DNA from: Amoebidium appalachense
Lineage: Eukaryota > Ichthyosporea
Reading direction: 5' to 3'
Length of the DNA: 64,000 bases
Assembly: GCA_963693365.1 (NCBI GenBank)
Contig: CAVNZM010000009.1
Span: 2,480,001-2,544,000, forward strand
In this document: piece after piece, positions 12,642 to 60,542 of the stretch
How the letters are laid out: every line of letters starts with the position of its first letter
How positions within the stretch are numbered: the stretch's first letter is position 1
Translations under genes and position numbers: made by a program
The notes under the pieces: model-generated
The model's input: the letters and a program-made list of their open reading frames with translations, nothing else
What the model was told of the DNA's origin: nothing
Databases searched by the model: none

Positions 12642-12750
12642 CCCACCCACCTACACCCTACACTCAACCCCCATTGATCCCCACATACGTGCTGTTTTTT
12701 CACGGGGCGAAGACTTCCCCCGTTTTTTGGGTACAAGGACCTCACGGATC

Positions 12751-12756
12751 AATAAA
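12751..12756 (+). terminator. polyadenylation signal of the DIRS element
   Basis: AATAAA between A2 and B2, about 560 bp after the recombinase stop. Its position suits the 3' end of the full-length element RNA. Confidence 0.5.
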
Positions 12757-12772
12757 TTGATGACTGGGGGCC

Positions 12773-12860
12773 TGCCGTGGTTTACAACCATTGCAGGTTC
12801 ACTTTCGTCCAAGGGGATGTCCCCCTAGAGGCAACACACGTCCCGGAGTAGTTTTCATAG
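12773..12860 (+). repeat. DIRS split direct repeat B2 (right end)
   Basis: 88 bp ending CATAG at 12860. The next base (12861) resumes the host repeat exactly where copy 1 reads on at 6512. Confidence 0.92.
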
Positions 12861-13123
12861 ATTCGTTTTTTTTGGGGAGATAAGCGTCCATTGGGCCAAT
12901 TAATCTGGGCGTGGTATTGGGTGCAGCAGTACGGTGTGACAGACAGGTGTGCGTGGTATTTGATGTACTTGCATCTTAAACGACAGTAATGGGCATGGTA
13001 TTGGGTAACTGACGAGAGAGGGAGCCCGCACGCGTCACCAGGTGTTATAAGAACGTTAACACGTGCGCGTGCGTTTGCATTACGGCCATCATATGGGGCG
13101 TGGTATCGGGTATTTATAGTGCC
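12861..13123 (+). repeat. Helitron-upstream repeat, copy 2 (right part)
   Basis: Near-identical to 6512-6776 (for example one A/G difference near 12962). It continues copy 2 beyond the DIRS insertion and runs into the Helitron gene's own leader. Confidence 0.85.
13111..13119 (+). promoter_or_regulatory. TATA-like box upstream of the Helitron gene
   Basis: TATTTATAG lies about 100 bp before the ATG at 13215 and after a GC-rich stretch with GGGCGTGGT motifs. The same box ends copy 1 near 6776. Function is inferred from position. Confidence 0.45.
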
Positions 13124-13214
13124 CAAGTTGTACTAGTCAACTAGACACATGTCATTTTGCCGAACAATCCACTTAAGGAGGTTTCAGGGAGATTTTTCTT
13201 CATGAAAAAAAATA

Positions 13215-27119
<13,905 letters not shown>

Positions 27120-27124
27120 TATAT

Positions 27125-27545
27125 CTCGTGAATATGATTTGTACACGTTGTGGACACGGTACAAACAGAGTGGAATCCCCACTCGCAAACCTTGATTCAA
27201 TGGTGTACGTGTGATGGGAAGATATACCCACACGGTACAAAATGGCGTACGCGTGATGGGAAGACATACCCACACGGTACAAAGTAGTGTACGCGTGATG
27301 GGAAGACATACCCACACGGTACAAACTGGTGTACGCGTGATGGGAAAAACATGCCCACACGGTACAAAACAGTGGAGTCTCCACTCAGAAAACCTGATTC
27401 AATGGTGTACACGTGATGGGAAAAACATGCCCACACGGTACAAAAGAGTGCAAACCCACTCTGAATTTTCAATGGTGTACACGTAGTGGATGAAACATGC
27501 CCACACGGTACAAAGAGAGTGGAACCCCCACTCCACAATTTCTGT
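27125..27545. repeat. hairpin-bearing minisatellite
   Basis: About eight imperfect units built around GATGGGAAGACATACCCACA, CGGTACAAA and GGTGTACGCG. Unit spacing is about 43 bp in the centre and longer where a GAGTGG...CCACTC hairpin is inserted (27170, 27368, 27447, 27509). It lies about 640 bp downstream of the Helitron gene. Subterminal minisatellites are known from Helentron-related elements, so it may be part of the element's 3' end (inference). Confidence 0.75.
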
Positions 27546-27708
27546 TTTGGACATGTGTCTAAAAGCACATAGCCACCCATCTGCAAAGAAAAAGTCATTC
27601 TGTTTCCGTGGGGAGAGTGTTTATCAACAGCTCTTTCCCCTCCCTCCCTCCCCCCTCCCCTCAAACCACTACCACCACCATCACTATCACCACCACCACC
27701 ATCACTTT

Positions 27709-27802
<94 letters not shown>

Positions 27803-28102
27803 GCACGCGCGCGCGCAACTCATTTGGCCTGCTCTCGGCAGGGAGCGCGGGGGGGGGGGGGGGGGGAGGGAGGGGAGGGGGGAGGGAAGGGGAGGGGGGG
27901 GGGGGGGGGGGGGACATGACAGCTACAATCCAGACATGCTAAAGTTGGGAAAGAGATATGTAAACGAGTCACAAATCTCCAAAAAAACAACACGCACAGT
28001 CCCCTCTTTAACCGCAACTGTCATAAATTATTATTCTGGCATATATACACCAACTACAAAACGTAGCGATCGCATTCAGTTCAAAGTCTATCCGGTTTCA
28101 GC
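27546..28102. repeat. spacer with CA tract, poly-G and a 50-bp direct repeat
   Basis: A 50-bp segment at 27581-27630 recurs at 28629-28678 with about three differences. Between are GT/AC-rich sequence, a CA tract (27711-27800) and poly-G runs (27850-27913). A short open stretch (27936-28102) may belong to the unknown ORF that follows. Confidence 0.65.
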
Positions 28103-28456
28103 ATGGCAGCTGACGGTGGAGAATTGATGGCACTACATATCGATTTCAGAGGGTATTTACCTTCTCTCTCTCCAAGTCAACTGAAAAACCCGAAGCATTA
28201 CTGTTTAGCAACAGGAACGCTTAAGTTCCCCAACTGTTTCAATCCTACAGATCGATGGGGTGCCGGCACATGGTCGGTATATTTCAAAAGTGACACACAT
28301 GGAGTCTACGGGAAACTGCATGTAGTACCAGCCATACAAAAGGTTGAAGGGCACGGACCAATTCACCAAAACGCGAAAGTCAACGTACGTTTTCATTTCC
28401 ATTGTGTTCTGGTGAAGAAAGAATACAAGGCACTCCAGTGTACTTCCACGCAATAG
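28103..28456 (+). CDS. unknown ORF, 117 aa
   Basis: A compact non-repetitive frame containing FRGYLPSLSPSQLKNP, CLATGTLKFPNCF and GAGTWSVYF. Composition is balanced and unlike the repeat ORFs around it. Upstream, in another frame, 28020-28120 reads RIQFKVYPVSAWQLTVEN, which could join it after a one-base shift. The ORF lies between two copies of a 50-bp direct repeat and about 1.6 kb after the Helitron gene. It may be a Helitron accessory exon, a separate small element or an orphan gene. I do not recognise the family. Confidence 0.4.
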   Translation: MAADGGELMALHIDFRGYLPSLSPSQLKNPKHYCLATGTLKFPNCFNPTDRWGAGTWSVYFKSDTHGVYGKLHVVPAIQKVEGHGPIHQNAKVNVRFHFHCVLVKKEYKALQCTSTQ

Positions 28457-28769
28457 GAACACAATTGCTTTCAACTCCAACTTTAACGAATGGTGATTTC
28501 ATAAATCCCTAAATCACCGTCGACAACAACACCGCGACAGCAACAGGTACAGCCTTCCCATACCTACGTACGGTTGTTTACCGTTATTTATCACTGGTAT
28601 GCCGGTAGTGAAATGTAATTGGTTGTTGCTGCAAAGAAAATGTCTTTCTGTTGCCGTGGGGAGAGTGTTTATCAACAGCCACTCCCTACCACTCACACGC
28701 GCATACCATATCATGTGCACGCAAACACACACAAACACACACACACAAACACACACACACACACCTCTC

Positions 28770-28803
<34 letters not shown>

Positions 28804-28881
28804 CACACACGCACACACGCACTGCAGACACACACGCACGCACACACACACACACACACACATGTGTGCACAATACACACA

Positions 28882-28945
<64 letters not shown>

Positions 28946-29284
28946 CTGCATCCTCTCCCCCTTCCCCTTCCCCTCCCCCCCCCCCCCCCCCCCCCCCCCC
29001 CCAACCCACACACACACACCCATAACACCCAACACACACAAATCAACACACCCGCACTGCATAAGTGCCTAACTCCTCTCATATGGTAGCTCCCCCGCCC
29101 GCACACACACATGCAACTTCCCTCTCCCTACCCGATACCTCTTCTACCTCCTCCCCCAACCCGCCTCTCCTTCACCTCCCCCACACACGCACACACACAC
29201 ACGCGCGCGCGCGCGCTACGCTTCCCCACTGCCTCGTATGGAGATTGGGCCACAGATCGAGGCTCCGCCGAGATCAGTTTTATA
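28457..29284. repeat. CA-rich spacer
   Basis: Second copy of the 50-bp repeat (28629-28678), then CA microsatellites (28722-28945), a poly-C run (about 28976-29002) and a GC dinucleotide run near 29203. No gene is seen. Confidence 0.75.
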
Positions 29285-29332
29285 TGTAATAGGGGTGTCA
29301 GATCCTACGATGGCGCTCATTGTTGCCTAGCA
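29285..29332. repeat. short dispersed repeat, copy 2
   Basis: Second copy of the 48-bp segment at 4585-4632, with a few substitutions (for example ATATAC against AGATCC). Confidence 0.6.
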
Positions 29333-29460
29333 TGTACATATGTCACTGGCTGCATTTGATTGGCTGTGCTGGAAAACGCAGTAGGCCGTCGAATGTGGCT
29401 GGGCCTCCGATCTAGGGGGGGGAATGTCCACGCAATAAAAAGTGTGTAAACCCGAGTATT

Positions 29461-29592
29461 TATTTGATTTTCACACAGTGTTCAGGTATCTCAGTATGCA
29501 CTTGTTTACTGGATAACTCGTGAAGTTTTTTATTGTCTTCTCAGTATGCCTTGCATACTTGCATATCTTTCCGACGAATAAATCCAGTCAAA
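29461..29592 (+). repeat. non-LTR retrotransposon 3' tail
   Basis: Near-identical inverted copy of 2845-2985. It ends GAATAAATCCAGTCAAAAAA, an AATAAA with an A-rich end, typical of a retrotransposon 3' terminus. The ORF running from here to 29889 shows no recognisable motif. Confidence 0.6.
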
Positions 29593-30546
29593 AAAAATAT
29601 TACTTCTATTGACTATCTGTTAAACCACCGTATGTTTAACGAGTTTCCTAGGGGAAAAAAAAAGTTTTCTAGGGTGTATGATTATTTTTCTCTTGACTGG
29701 GATTTATTGATCAGTGGTCCAGTGGATATGAAGGCAACGTGCAGCCACTGGCTTCATGACCACCAAAATAACCGACTTCGAAAAAACCACAGCGATGAAA
29801 TAAAAAATAAAACAACAAGCGACCAAAGGACACCAGCGGGCAAAGGTACAAGTGCACGTGTATGCGTGAAGCTAGTTTGCTCCAACTAGTCATATGCAGC
29901 GATGATGACCAGGCCACACTCCGCAAGAAGACATCATTACTGCTGCCCCCCAACAGGCCCCCCTCAAAATGAGTATTTGCGTCGTTAGGCTCCCCCGTAT
30001 CCGTGAGTAGGGGTTTTTGTATTTTTTTCTCTTTTAGATATCTGTGATATATCCGGCTTTCTTCTCTTTCAAGAGCATATCAATAAAGTCATTATAAAAA
30101 AAATAAAAAATTCTTTAGTTTTAGGGTTATCCCGGGCAAACCAGTTTGCCCATCGCATGATTGCCAAGTTGACACCTTGTCGACTGCGTCACTTTCGTAC
30201 CATCAGTACGTTATCAGAGTGAGGGTGGGCTTTGTATTCTGGAAAGCATACGTACACACGTGTTCTGTCATTTTGTCATTTTAAAGGTTTTGCATCAGTA
30301 CATGCTTGTGGCAGACAGTACTCTCATTATAACCTATCATTTACAGTGGACCCTATGTAAACGTATTCAGTTTAAGTAGGCACACAGTACTGTTGGCGCT
30401 GGTAGAAAAAAGGCACCGAGAGATAGGACAGTCACCCACACGAATTTCACTACTCAAGCAGCCAGGAAAAAGCAGGTGATAGGGTGAAAAGCACCACCGA
30501 ATATGGAAAAGGAGTTAATAGTGGAGGTCAAAATGCAAGTGTCGGA
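29593..30546. other. spacer upstream of the receptor kinase
   Basis: Contains a weak 118-codon ORF (29533-29889) without motifs, an AATAAA at 30082-30087 followed by an A-rich stretch (a likely transcript or retroelement 3' end), and about 400 bp of non-repetitive sequence that must include the promoter of the receptor gene. No clear TATA box is seen. Confidence 0.45.
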
Positions 30547-44711
<14,165 letters not shown>

Positions 44712-45657
44712 TTTGATTGGTCGAAAACATCCGAATTATCGCGTACTTTTGTTTTAGTTTTTTTTATTTTTATTTTTTTTCCAAATTCGCTTATCAAACT
44801 CACAACCATAAGTAGTCACTGAATGAAATGTACACATACCTATGATCTCAGCACCCACACCACCCGCACACACACACACACACACGCACGCACGCACGCA
44901 CGCATGCACGCACGCACGCACGCACACACACGCACACACGCACACACACACCGGGGTTATTTTTAGCGCCCATTGGGAGCTCTTGGGAGTCGGGTCTTCT
45001 ACGAAATAGCTTATAGAGCTGTGCTTAAGAATTCGTACTTGAGTGTTGTGTGTAGGTGTTAAATTTTTTGATTGTTTTTTTTTTGTGTTGATTGAACCGA
45101 TTTGGATAGTAATTTGTGATTCCAGCGATCTCATGCCTAAAAAAAAAAGGGTCCCGATCTCTGGAATGTAATCAGGCTTACAGCTACTTTTTGATTGATA
45201 CGCTAATTTCATGTATGTAATATAAGGTCTGTACATAACCTAAAGCGATACATAGTGCACACATACATACACACACACGCACACACACGCACACACACTG
45301 CACGCACACTTTTTCATCACACAGACACGCTCACCCTCTGCCCACATCAACGCATTTTTGCACCTTAAGAGAGATTTTTCCGTTTCGGTTTCCTTTTCAT
45401 TTAGTCTAAGACCTGAAACTGATTTACTAATAGGAAATGTTTTGATTGTCACTTTTTTGGATAGTTCTTTTATTGGATATCCTGTTTCCGGATACTGTGC
45501 AGCCTGTATGTTCTGGCGCACCTAACGGCACATAACTTTATTGGTGAAGGTAAATAATAATTTAGTTTACATAAATCCGGATAAATGCCTATATTTCGTG
45601 AATACCTCCTGCAGTAATGCATTACCGTCATTTATCCATACCTGACTCGATGATCCC

Positions 45658-45688
<31 letters not shown>

Positions 45689-46348
45689 AGAAAGAAACAG
45701 AAACACACACACAAACACGCATGGCACACACCAAATAAAAAAGGAAAAGGGAAAAATACACACAAGCGCGCACACACACACACACGTACACATGTACACG
45801 TACACACACGCGCGCGCACAATGTTGCACACACAACCCCGAACCTATCTTCCCTGCACTTGGGCCTTTCCGTTCATGCAAGCAAGTGCGCATTCAATCAA
45901 TCACTTCACATAAAAATCAGTCGAGTCTTACCCAACCTGGAACCTTAGTACTGAAGTGTGAGTTTTAAAATTGTGTGTGAATGCCCATAAAACGGCAAAG
46001 CGAGCTCAACCAGTGTAGACGCCAATCAACAACACAATTTGAGTTTTAAAATTTATTTTCTACACTCGTGTGTAACGGTGAAACACATACCTACGCACCA
46101 ACATTAGATGTTTTGTATTCAAGGATATGCATACGTGCTACTTATCTTAGCTATCTTACAGGGCCCAAATACTGTCAAAACTAGAGACCCAAAAAATTCA
46201 GTACGATGTTACTATTCATTCGTGCCATGTTATACGTAAATAACTGCAATCATCTTGCCACTAATTTCATGACTACCTATATTCTTGGCCTGCCCCCTTT
46301 AAGACGTGCCCACACGTGGTTTTCGTTTATTCTACCTCAAAATACCAC

Positions 46349-46383
<35 letters not shown>

Positions 46384-46744
46384 ACCCACCCACCTTCTCA
46401 GTCCCCCCCAACACACACATCACACATCCACGCACAAAAAGAAGCCCTCTCACACACAAAAAAAAAAGAAGGAAAAGGAAAAAAGAAACAGCCCCTACAC
46501 TTGGCGCGCACAAAAACACAAGTACCCAGGGACACAAGCACACGTACACCCACCCACACCCATACACACCTGCACATGCAGACACGCGCGCGTGCGCGCG
46601 CGCGCATACACACAAACACATGCTCTTTCGCTCAGCTCTTGCTCTGAGACTTCTCCTTTCACCTTCGGAAAAAAAATCATCACAAAATCACCGTTCTAAA
46701 TGTATCCAAACCCTGAAACGTGCGATCACAAACAACTACCACTA
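44712..46744. other. spacer between two 3' ends (receptor kinase and LRR gene)
   Basis: Convergent intergenic region. CA/GC-rich repeats at 44870-44950, 45255-45300, 45700-45830 and 46500-46620, and poly-C at 45655-45678 and 46350-46383. The rest is AT-rich with no supported gene. I see no clear AATAAA close to the receptor stop. Confidence 0.55.
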
Positions 46745-55413
<8,669 letters not shown>

Positions 55414-55895
55414 CTGGAAATGATATCATTATAATGAAACGAGAGTTAGTGTGGGGAAGACGGCCGAGCGAATCTGGAATGGGTGGGTCTGAACGAGCAC
55501 TCTCATGCAGGATGTGTATGATGGTGGATTGGTTGGTGTATGCCTTGCAATAAGCTGGCAGTGGTTATACGGAGGGAAATGGTGAGAGATGGAGTACATC
55601 CCCCCCCCTCCCCCCCCTCCCCCTTTAACACACACACACACACCCTCTCTCTCTTGCTCTTTGCATCTCTACTCTCTCTCTCTCTCCCCCTCCCCCCCCT
55701 CCCCCCCGCCCCTCTCTCCCCTCCCCCTCTCTCACCCAGCGCAAGCACCCCCCCCTCTCTCTCTGCCTGTCTCTCTCTTTCTGTCCTCCCAACCCCTCTC
55801 CCTTTTACTATTTCATATACTATCTATCTTTCGCTGTGTGTGTTCTTTCTTCCACTCTATCACTGTCTGTGTGTGTCTGAATGTGTGTGTGTAGG

Positions 55896-55985
<90 letters not shown>

Positions 55986-57399
55986 TATGTGTATGTGTGC
56001 GTGTGTGTGTGTGGGGGGGGGGGGGGGGGGGGGGTGGGGGGGGGGGGGGTGGGGGTGGGGGGGGGGGGGGGGGGGGGGGGGGGGGAGGGGAAGGGGTGGA
56101 GGGAGGCGGCTATTACGGAAAAACTACCTCGCAAAACTTACCATCATGATGCCAATAATAAACTACAGTTCCGACTGTGGTTAATAGAACGAAAGGCAGA
56201 CATAAGCCATCGATTCAGTACCATGCCAGGCTTGGGCAAGAACCTGCGTGTCTAATGAGAGACATGTCGAGAGTAGCATCTGCACTAATCCAGTCAGCTC
56301 TCAGTATAATTATTTGTACTTCGATCCTATAGGTATGTCTCTAAAATAGCAAACCGCAGGGAACCAAGCAACATCTGTCTGGGAAAAACCGTCTAATCTA
56401 CGTTCAGTTCTCTTTCTGGCAAAAAAAACGCAGCATGATGGGGCTGCATGTTGCGTTTGCGCCAACGCGCCAAGGTGCGAGGCAACCGAATGATTGGGTT
56501 TGAATGTTTACCCTCCTCCATAGGAAGATCACTGATTCACAGCTTGAAGTCTCATCTGCAGATTCTGCTCTCTTTTCGTCAACAGCTTTTTTTTTATTTA
56601 TTGTTTGCCAAAATTATTGCTAATCCAACAATTGAAAAACACAGAATCTTATTGTTTCGTGTTTTCTTTTATAAGTTATCGCGGGTGTTTTTCTTTACCA
56701 CTGTGAAGTAAACTAAGCTGGCAGCGCTGAGAACAGATCCCCAGAAAGCTTGTGTGTGGGGCGAACATAGCCGGAATCTTGATTTTCTTCTTGCCAAGAT
56801 ATTTCAGTGACGTTCACCTCAATCACAGGTATAGTAGATAAGTTAGTAAATTATATGGTTAAAACCAGTTATAAAGACTTGGTAGCGGATTCTTGGTCTA
56901 GAAAAAGCCAGTTTTTTAGGGTTATTAGCTACAAACACTCCATGATGGGATTCTTAAAATCCCGTGTATATTGAGAACGCCGGTGACGCACCCCACCGCA
57001 GGTGGTTTGGGGTGACTTTGTAGGTGCAGAGTTATCCAATCACACGGTTGGTCTTCGAGCAGGGTAAATCTGCACTACAACATATGATGGAAAGTCGAAA
57101 ACGAACGGAAACCTTGAATTCTCTCTCCTTCATTTGTTCTCAGTGACCTGTACAAATTGATCACAACGCCTAACCACCTCGCCCATTTTTTCTGTGTATT
57201 TCCTTGTACGAGGAACCCCTGTTAACAATCTGCATGGACATTTTCCTTATGCGTCGAGACTTTTCCGCCCCAGTTAGGCTAACGATATCGATGTGCGGCA
57301 GCCATGGCCATCAACAAAGGACATGTAGCCTCTTTGCAAAAGTTGAGCCATCTATACCTTCAAAGCTCTAGAAAAAAGGCACCAGGACATGGGCATGGT
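55414..57399. other. spacer or 5' part of the LRR gene
   Basis: 55600-55900 is CT-rich, 55898-55980 a TG tract and 56013-56095 poly-G. From 56100 to 57399 the sequence is ordinary and AT-balanced. An 87-codon ORF (56448-56711) has no motif. The missing first exon and promoter of the minus-strand LRR gene probably lie here, but I cannot place them. Confidence 0.45.
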
Positions 57400-57431
57400 T
57401 GAGATATGGCAATGCGTTCAGCAGAAGTGAT

Positions 57432-57466
<35 letters not shown>

Positions 57467-57806
57467 TTCCCCTTTACGGGTCACTGTACTCGGCCGAAGT
57501 CGCATGCACACCGAACCGCAAAAACCTGTACACCCACCCACGATATACACACCGTGGCACACAGACACACTGACACACACGTACGCACACATAGAGGGAG
57601 AGAGATAGAGAGACACGCACACGCACACACGCACACACGCACACACGCACACATGCACACACACACGCACACAAACACACAAGCACACACACGCGCGCAC
57701 ATGCACGGGCACACACGCACACACATACACACGCACAACTTGTGACACACTCACAAACGCAAGCACCCACGCATGCACGCACGCACGCACGCACACACGC
57801 ACACAC

Positions 57807-57903
<97 letters not shown>

Positions 57904-57980
57904 CGCACACACACTAAATAATGGCACACGCGATGTACACTTTTACACACATGGACACACAGTGTGTCCTGACTGGCTGG
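57400..57980. repeat. poly-C and CA/GC-rich repeat block
   Basis: A poly-C run (57434-57466) is followed by degenerate and then pure CA repeats to about 57913. No gene is seen. Confidence 0.85.
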
Positions 57981-58075
57981 ATGGAGCGGAGTATTTTGCA
58001 GGTCCAATATATATATATATCAACAAGAGAAAGCTGGAGGCCCCAACGATAACGGCAGAGCCAACTTGCTCCAAC

Positions 58076-58625
58076 CAGAAGTATTCTTCTAAAAGCGGAA
58101 TTGTTTTGCAAAAGGCAGAATCATTCTGCAGAAAGCAAAATTATTGTGCGAAAACAGAATCGCTTTGCTTTTAGCAACATTATTCTCCTTTTACAGAATT
58201 TTCTGTAAGAAGCAGAATAGTTCTGATCACAAGGGCAGAATAAACTTGCTTCAAGTTTAAGAATTCTGCCTTTAGCATTATAATTCTGTAGAATAACCCT
58301 GCTTTCAGCATGAACAATTCTGCTTTTGCAGAATTATTCTGCTTTCGCTGAATATTTTTCTTTAGCAGAATACAGGGGTAGGCTGAATATATGATTACGT
58401 GGATTTTAGCCCTAGACAGCTAGAATCTTAGTCCCAGACCCCCCTAGCCCACAAGGACAAGGAGAAAAATCCTAATTTTCATATGTGCCGTGGGGGCTAG
58501 ACAGCTAGAATCATAAATTTTTCAAAAAATCTAGAGCTCGAATCTTCAAGTAATGGAAAATCTTATATTAGCCCACCCCTGTAATTCTGCTTTTTGCAGA
58601 ATAGTTCTGCTAGGAGCAAGTTGAC
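58076..58625. repeat. cluster of GCAGAAT/ATTCTGC short inverted repeats
   Basis: More than fifteen close variants of GCAGAAT or its complement ATTCTGC, often paired head-to-head to make small hairpins (for example GCAGAATCATTCTGC near 58117 and GCAGAATTATTCTGC near 58338). Spacing is irregular, about 15-40 bp. The middle (58380-58560) is free of the motif. No coding frame is seen. Confidence 0.7.
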
Positions 58626-59345
58626 TCTGCCAATGTGCTTGGGCCCTAGATGGGGTCTCGGCACCCACCCAGAGGCAGTAGTGCACTGTGGCAACAATAG
58701 GCCAACATTGATTAATAACCATGAGGCTAGTTTAATTAATGAAGATTGCAAATACGGAATGCCAGTATTCCAAAACAAACATAATAGGGTCAATGCTGAA
58801 GCCTTCCTGGCGCGGCGAGGGAGGGGGGGGAGGGATTTTTGGGAAGTTCTATCATTATGCTTCAACCAAATTACCTGTTCGATTATCGTCTACAACCCCC
58901 CCCCCCCCCCCAAAAAAAAAAGTTCTTCTCAACTTGATTTTATCTACTACCCTCCCGCCCCTTCCCCTCCGGATCCCTCGCCCCGTCTTCATTTTGGGGC
59001 CATTAGAGTGATTTCCCGTTACTGTAACAGTACATCAATAAAACAGTCCTCAGGCTGATTCTTTCTTCACCTTCGTCCTTCGTCTCCCCATAGAGCTAAG
59101 GGCCAAGATCTATCCTTCCCAACCCTCCCTTATAGCCTGAAGGGGGCATAATACCTTCCAACTATTAATCGCCGATGCACCCCTTCTGCCGCAAGAACTT
59201 GAAGGACCCCCCCCCCCCCCCCCCAACCCCCCACCCCCCACCCCACCCCCACCCCTGACCCCCAACTGTGCGGATGGCATTGCCTCCCTCCTGCTCCCAA
59301 AGTTACGATACATGATAACATACTCGGTCAACCAGATTGTGTTCC

Positions 59346-59383
<38 letters not shown>

Positions 59384-59624
59384 ACAAAAAAAAAAAAAAA
59401 AGAAAAAAAAAAGACCTTTCCTCCCCACCCCATGGCCACCTCTCAACACACACACGCGCGTACTAACACACGCACACCTACACACACACACACACACACA
59501 CCCGTCTTGTGGCCCGTTATGTCAACGAGCTTCTGACATCTCCCTAGTCACAATTTCGCACAGGTAAGCTCGCCAGATTAATGTCTAGGTGAACCGTTAC
59601 GGGCATGCATGCGGCCTGTGTCAT

Positions 59625-59670
<46 letters not shown>

Positions 59671-59992
59671 CCTTTGAACTTCTCAGTCACACCCTTGCCT
59701 CCACGTAAAAGACACACACACACACACACACATACACACACACTACACTCGAGCGTGTAGAATTCTGTGCACTTCGAACCTTGGATTTGGACCTTTTAAT
59801 TCTTAGACTACTCGTGGTTCTCACAGAGACAAGCTGTTACTCACTAAGAAAAACTTTTAAAGAAACGATTACTTTCGTGAGTACTTTCATCTCAAAAACC
59901 TCTCTCATGTCACTGACAGTTTTCTGGTATATACATCATGATGCATCTGTACACGGAACTATTTACACTTTGGAAAACTTGAGGTAACCATC
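58626..59992. other. spacer, no gene seen
   Basis: Ordinary sequence with poly-C (58898-58911, 59208-59224, 59349-59383), poly-A and short CA tracts (59470-59500, 59628-59670, 59711-59743). No ORF here shows a motif or acceptable composition. Confidence 0.5.
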
Positions 59993-60220
59993 TAATAACG
60001 CCTATTATGAGGCATAAATTGCACCAATTATTCTCAAACATTAATATGGAAGAGCGGTAGGGCATGTAATAACGCCTATTATGAGGCATAAATTGCACCA
60101 ATTCTTCTCAAACATTAATATGGAAGAGCGGTGGGGCATGTAATAACGCCTAATATGAGGCATAAATTGCACCAATTCTTCTCAAACATTAATATTAATA
60201 TGGAAGTGCGGTAGGGCATG
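59993..60220. repeat. 74-bp minisatellite, three units
   Basis: Units start at 59993, 60067 and 60141, each beginning TAATAACGCCTA and ending GCGGTAGGGCATG (or GTGGGGCATG). The third has a 6-bp ATTAAT expansion. The stop codon of the minus-strand secreted-protein gene (60195-60197) lies in the third unit. Confidence 0.9.
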
Positions 60221-60491
60221 CAGTGTTCTTGGGCCTGCACCCTGGGCACAAAACAATTTCAAACTCAAACCCATACCCTGTATTCCAGTTAAACGCATCT
60301 TGTTCGGCGACACTAGCGGCAGAATAACCGCCGCCGCCGCCACCACCACCAGAGATGAGAATAATCGGGCATGTACGACGGTTGTTGATGATTTGGAGTG
60401 CGTCGTGAAAGGCGCGGTTGAACTGTTTGAAGTTGGAGTCTGTGTTGATGTCTGCACCGCTCTGGGGCGCTGTGTGTATACGTGTGTGTGT

Positions 60492-60542
<51 letters not shown>

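Larger units (their letters stand above)
7420..12860 (+). mobile_element. DIRS-like (Ngaro/PAT-type) retrotransposon
   Basis: The 5,441-bp element has split direct repeats: A1 (7420-7757), coding region, B1 (12216-12303), A2 (12304-12641), B2 (12773-12860). A1 and A2 are both 338 bp and B1 and B2 both 88 bp; I found no difference within either pair. This A-ORFs-B-A-B layout is the hallmark of Ngaro/PAT-group DIRS elements, which copy through a circle and integrate with a tyrosine recombinase. It encodes a Cys/His-rich gag-like protein, an RT-RNase H with YVDD, and a recombinase with the R...HxxR...Y set. No target duplication flanks it, and the empty site is present at 6511/6512. Identical repeats mean recent insertion. 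Confidence 0.92.

Noticed and set aside
28722-29010. CRISPR-like or other regular array
   Set aside because: Only CA microsatellites and poly-C; no spacer-repeat structure, and the genome is eukaryotic.
29533-29889. 118-codon ORF downstream of the retrotransposon tail
   Set aside because: No motif, starts within the retrotransposon 3' sequence; most likely chance or decayed element.
56448-56711. 87-codon ORF
   Set aside because: AT-rich, Phe/Leu-rich by composition, with no recognisable domain or neighbours.
58594-59058. 154-codon ORF
   Set aside because: Crosses palindromic repeats, poly-C and poly-A; no motif or splice support.
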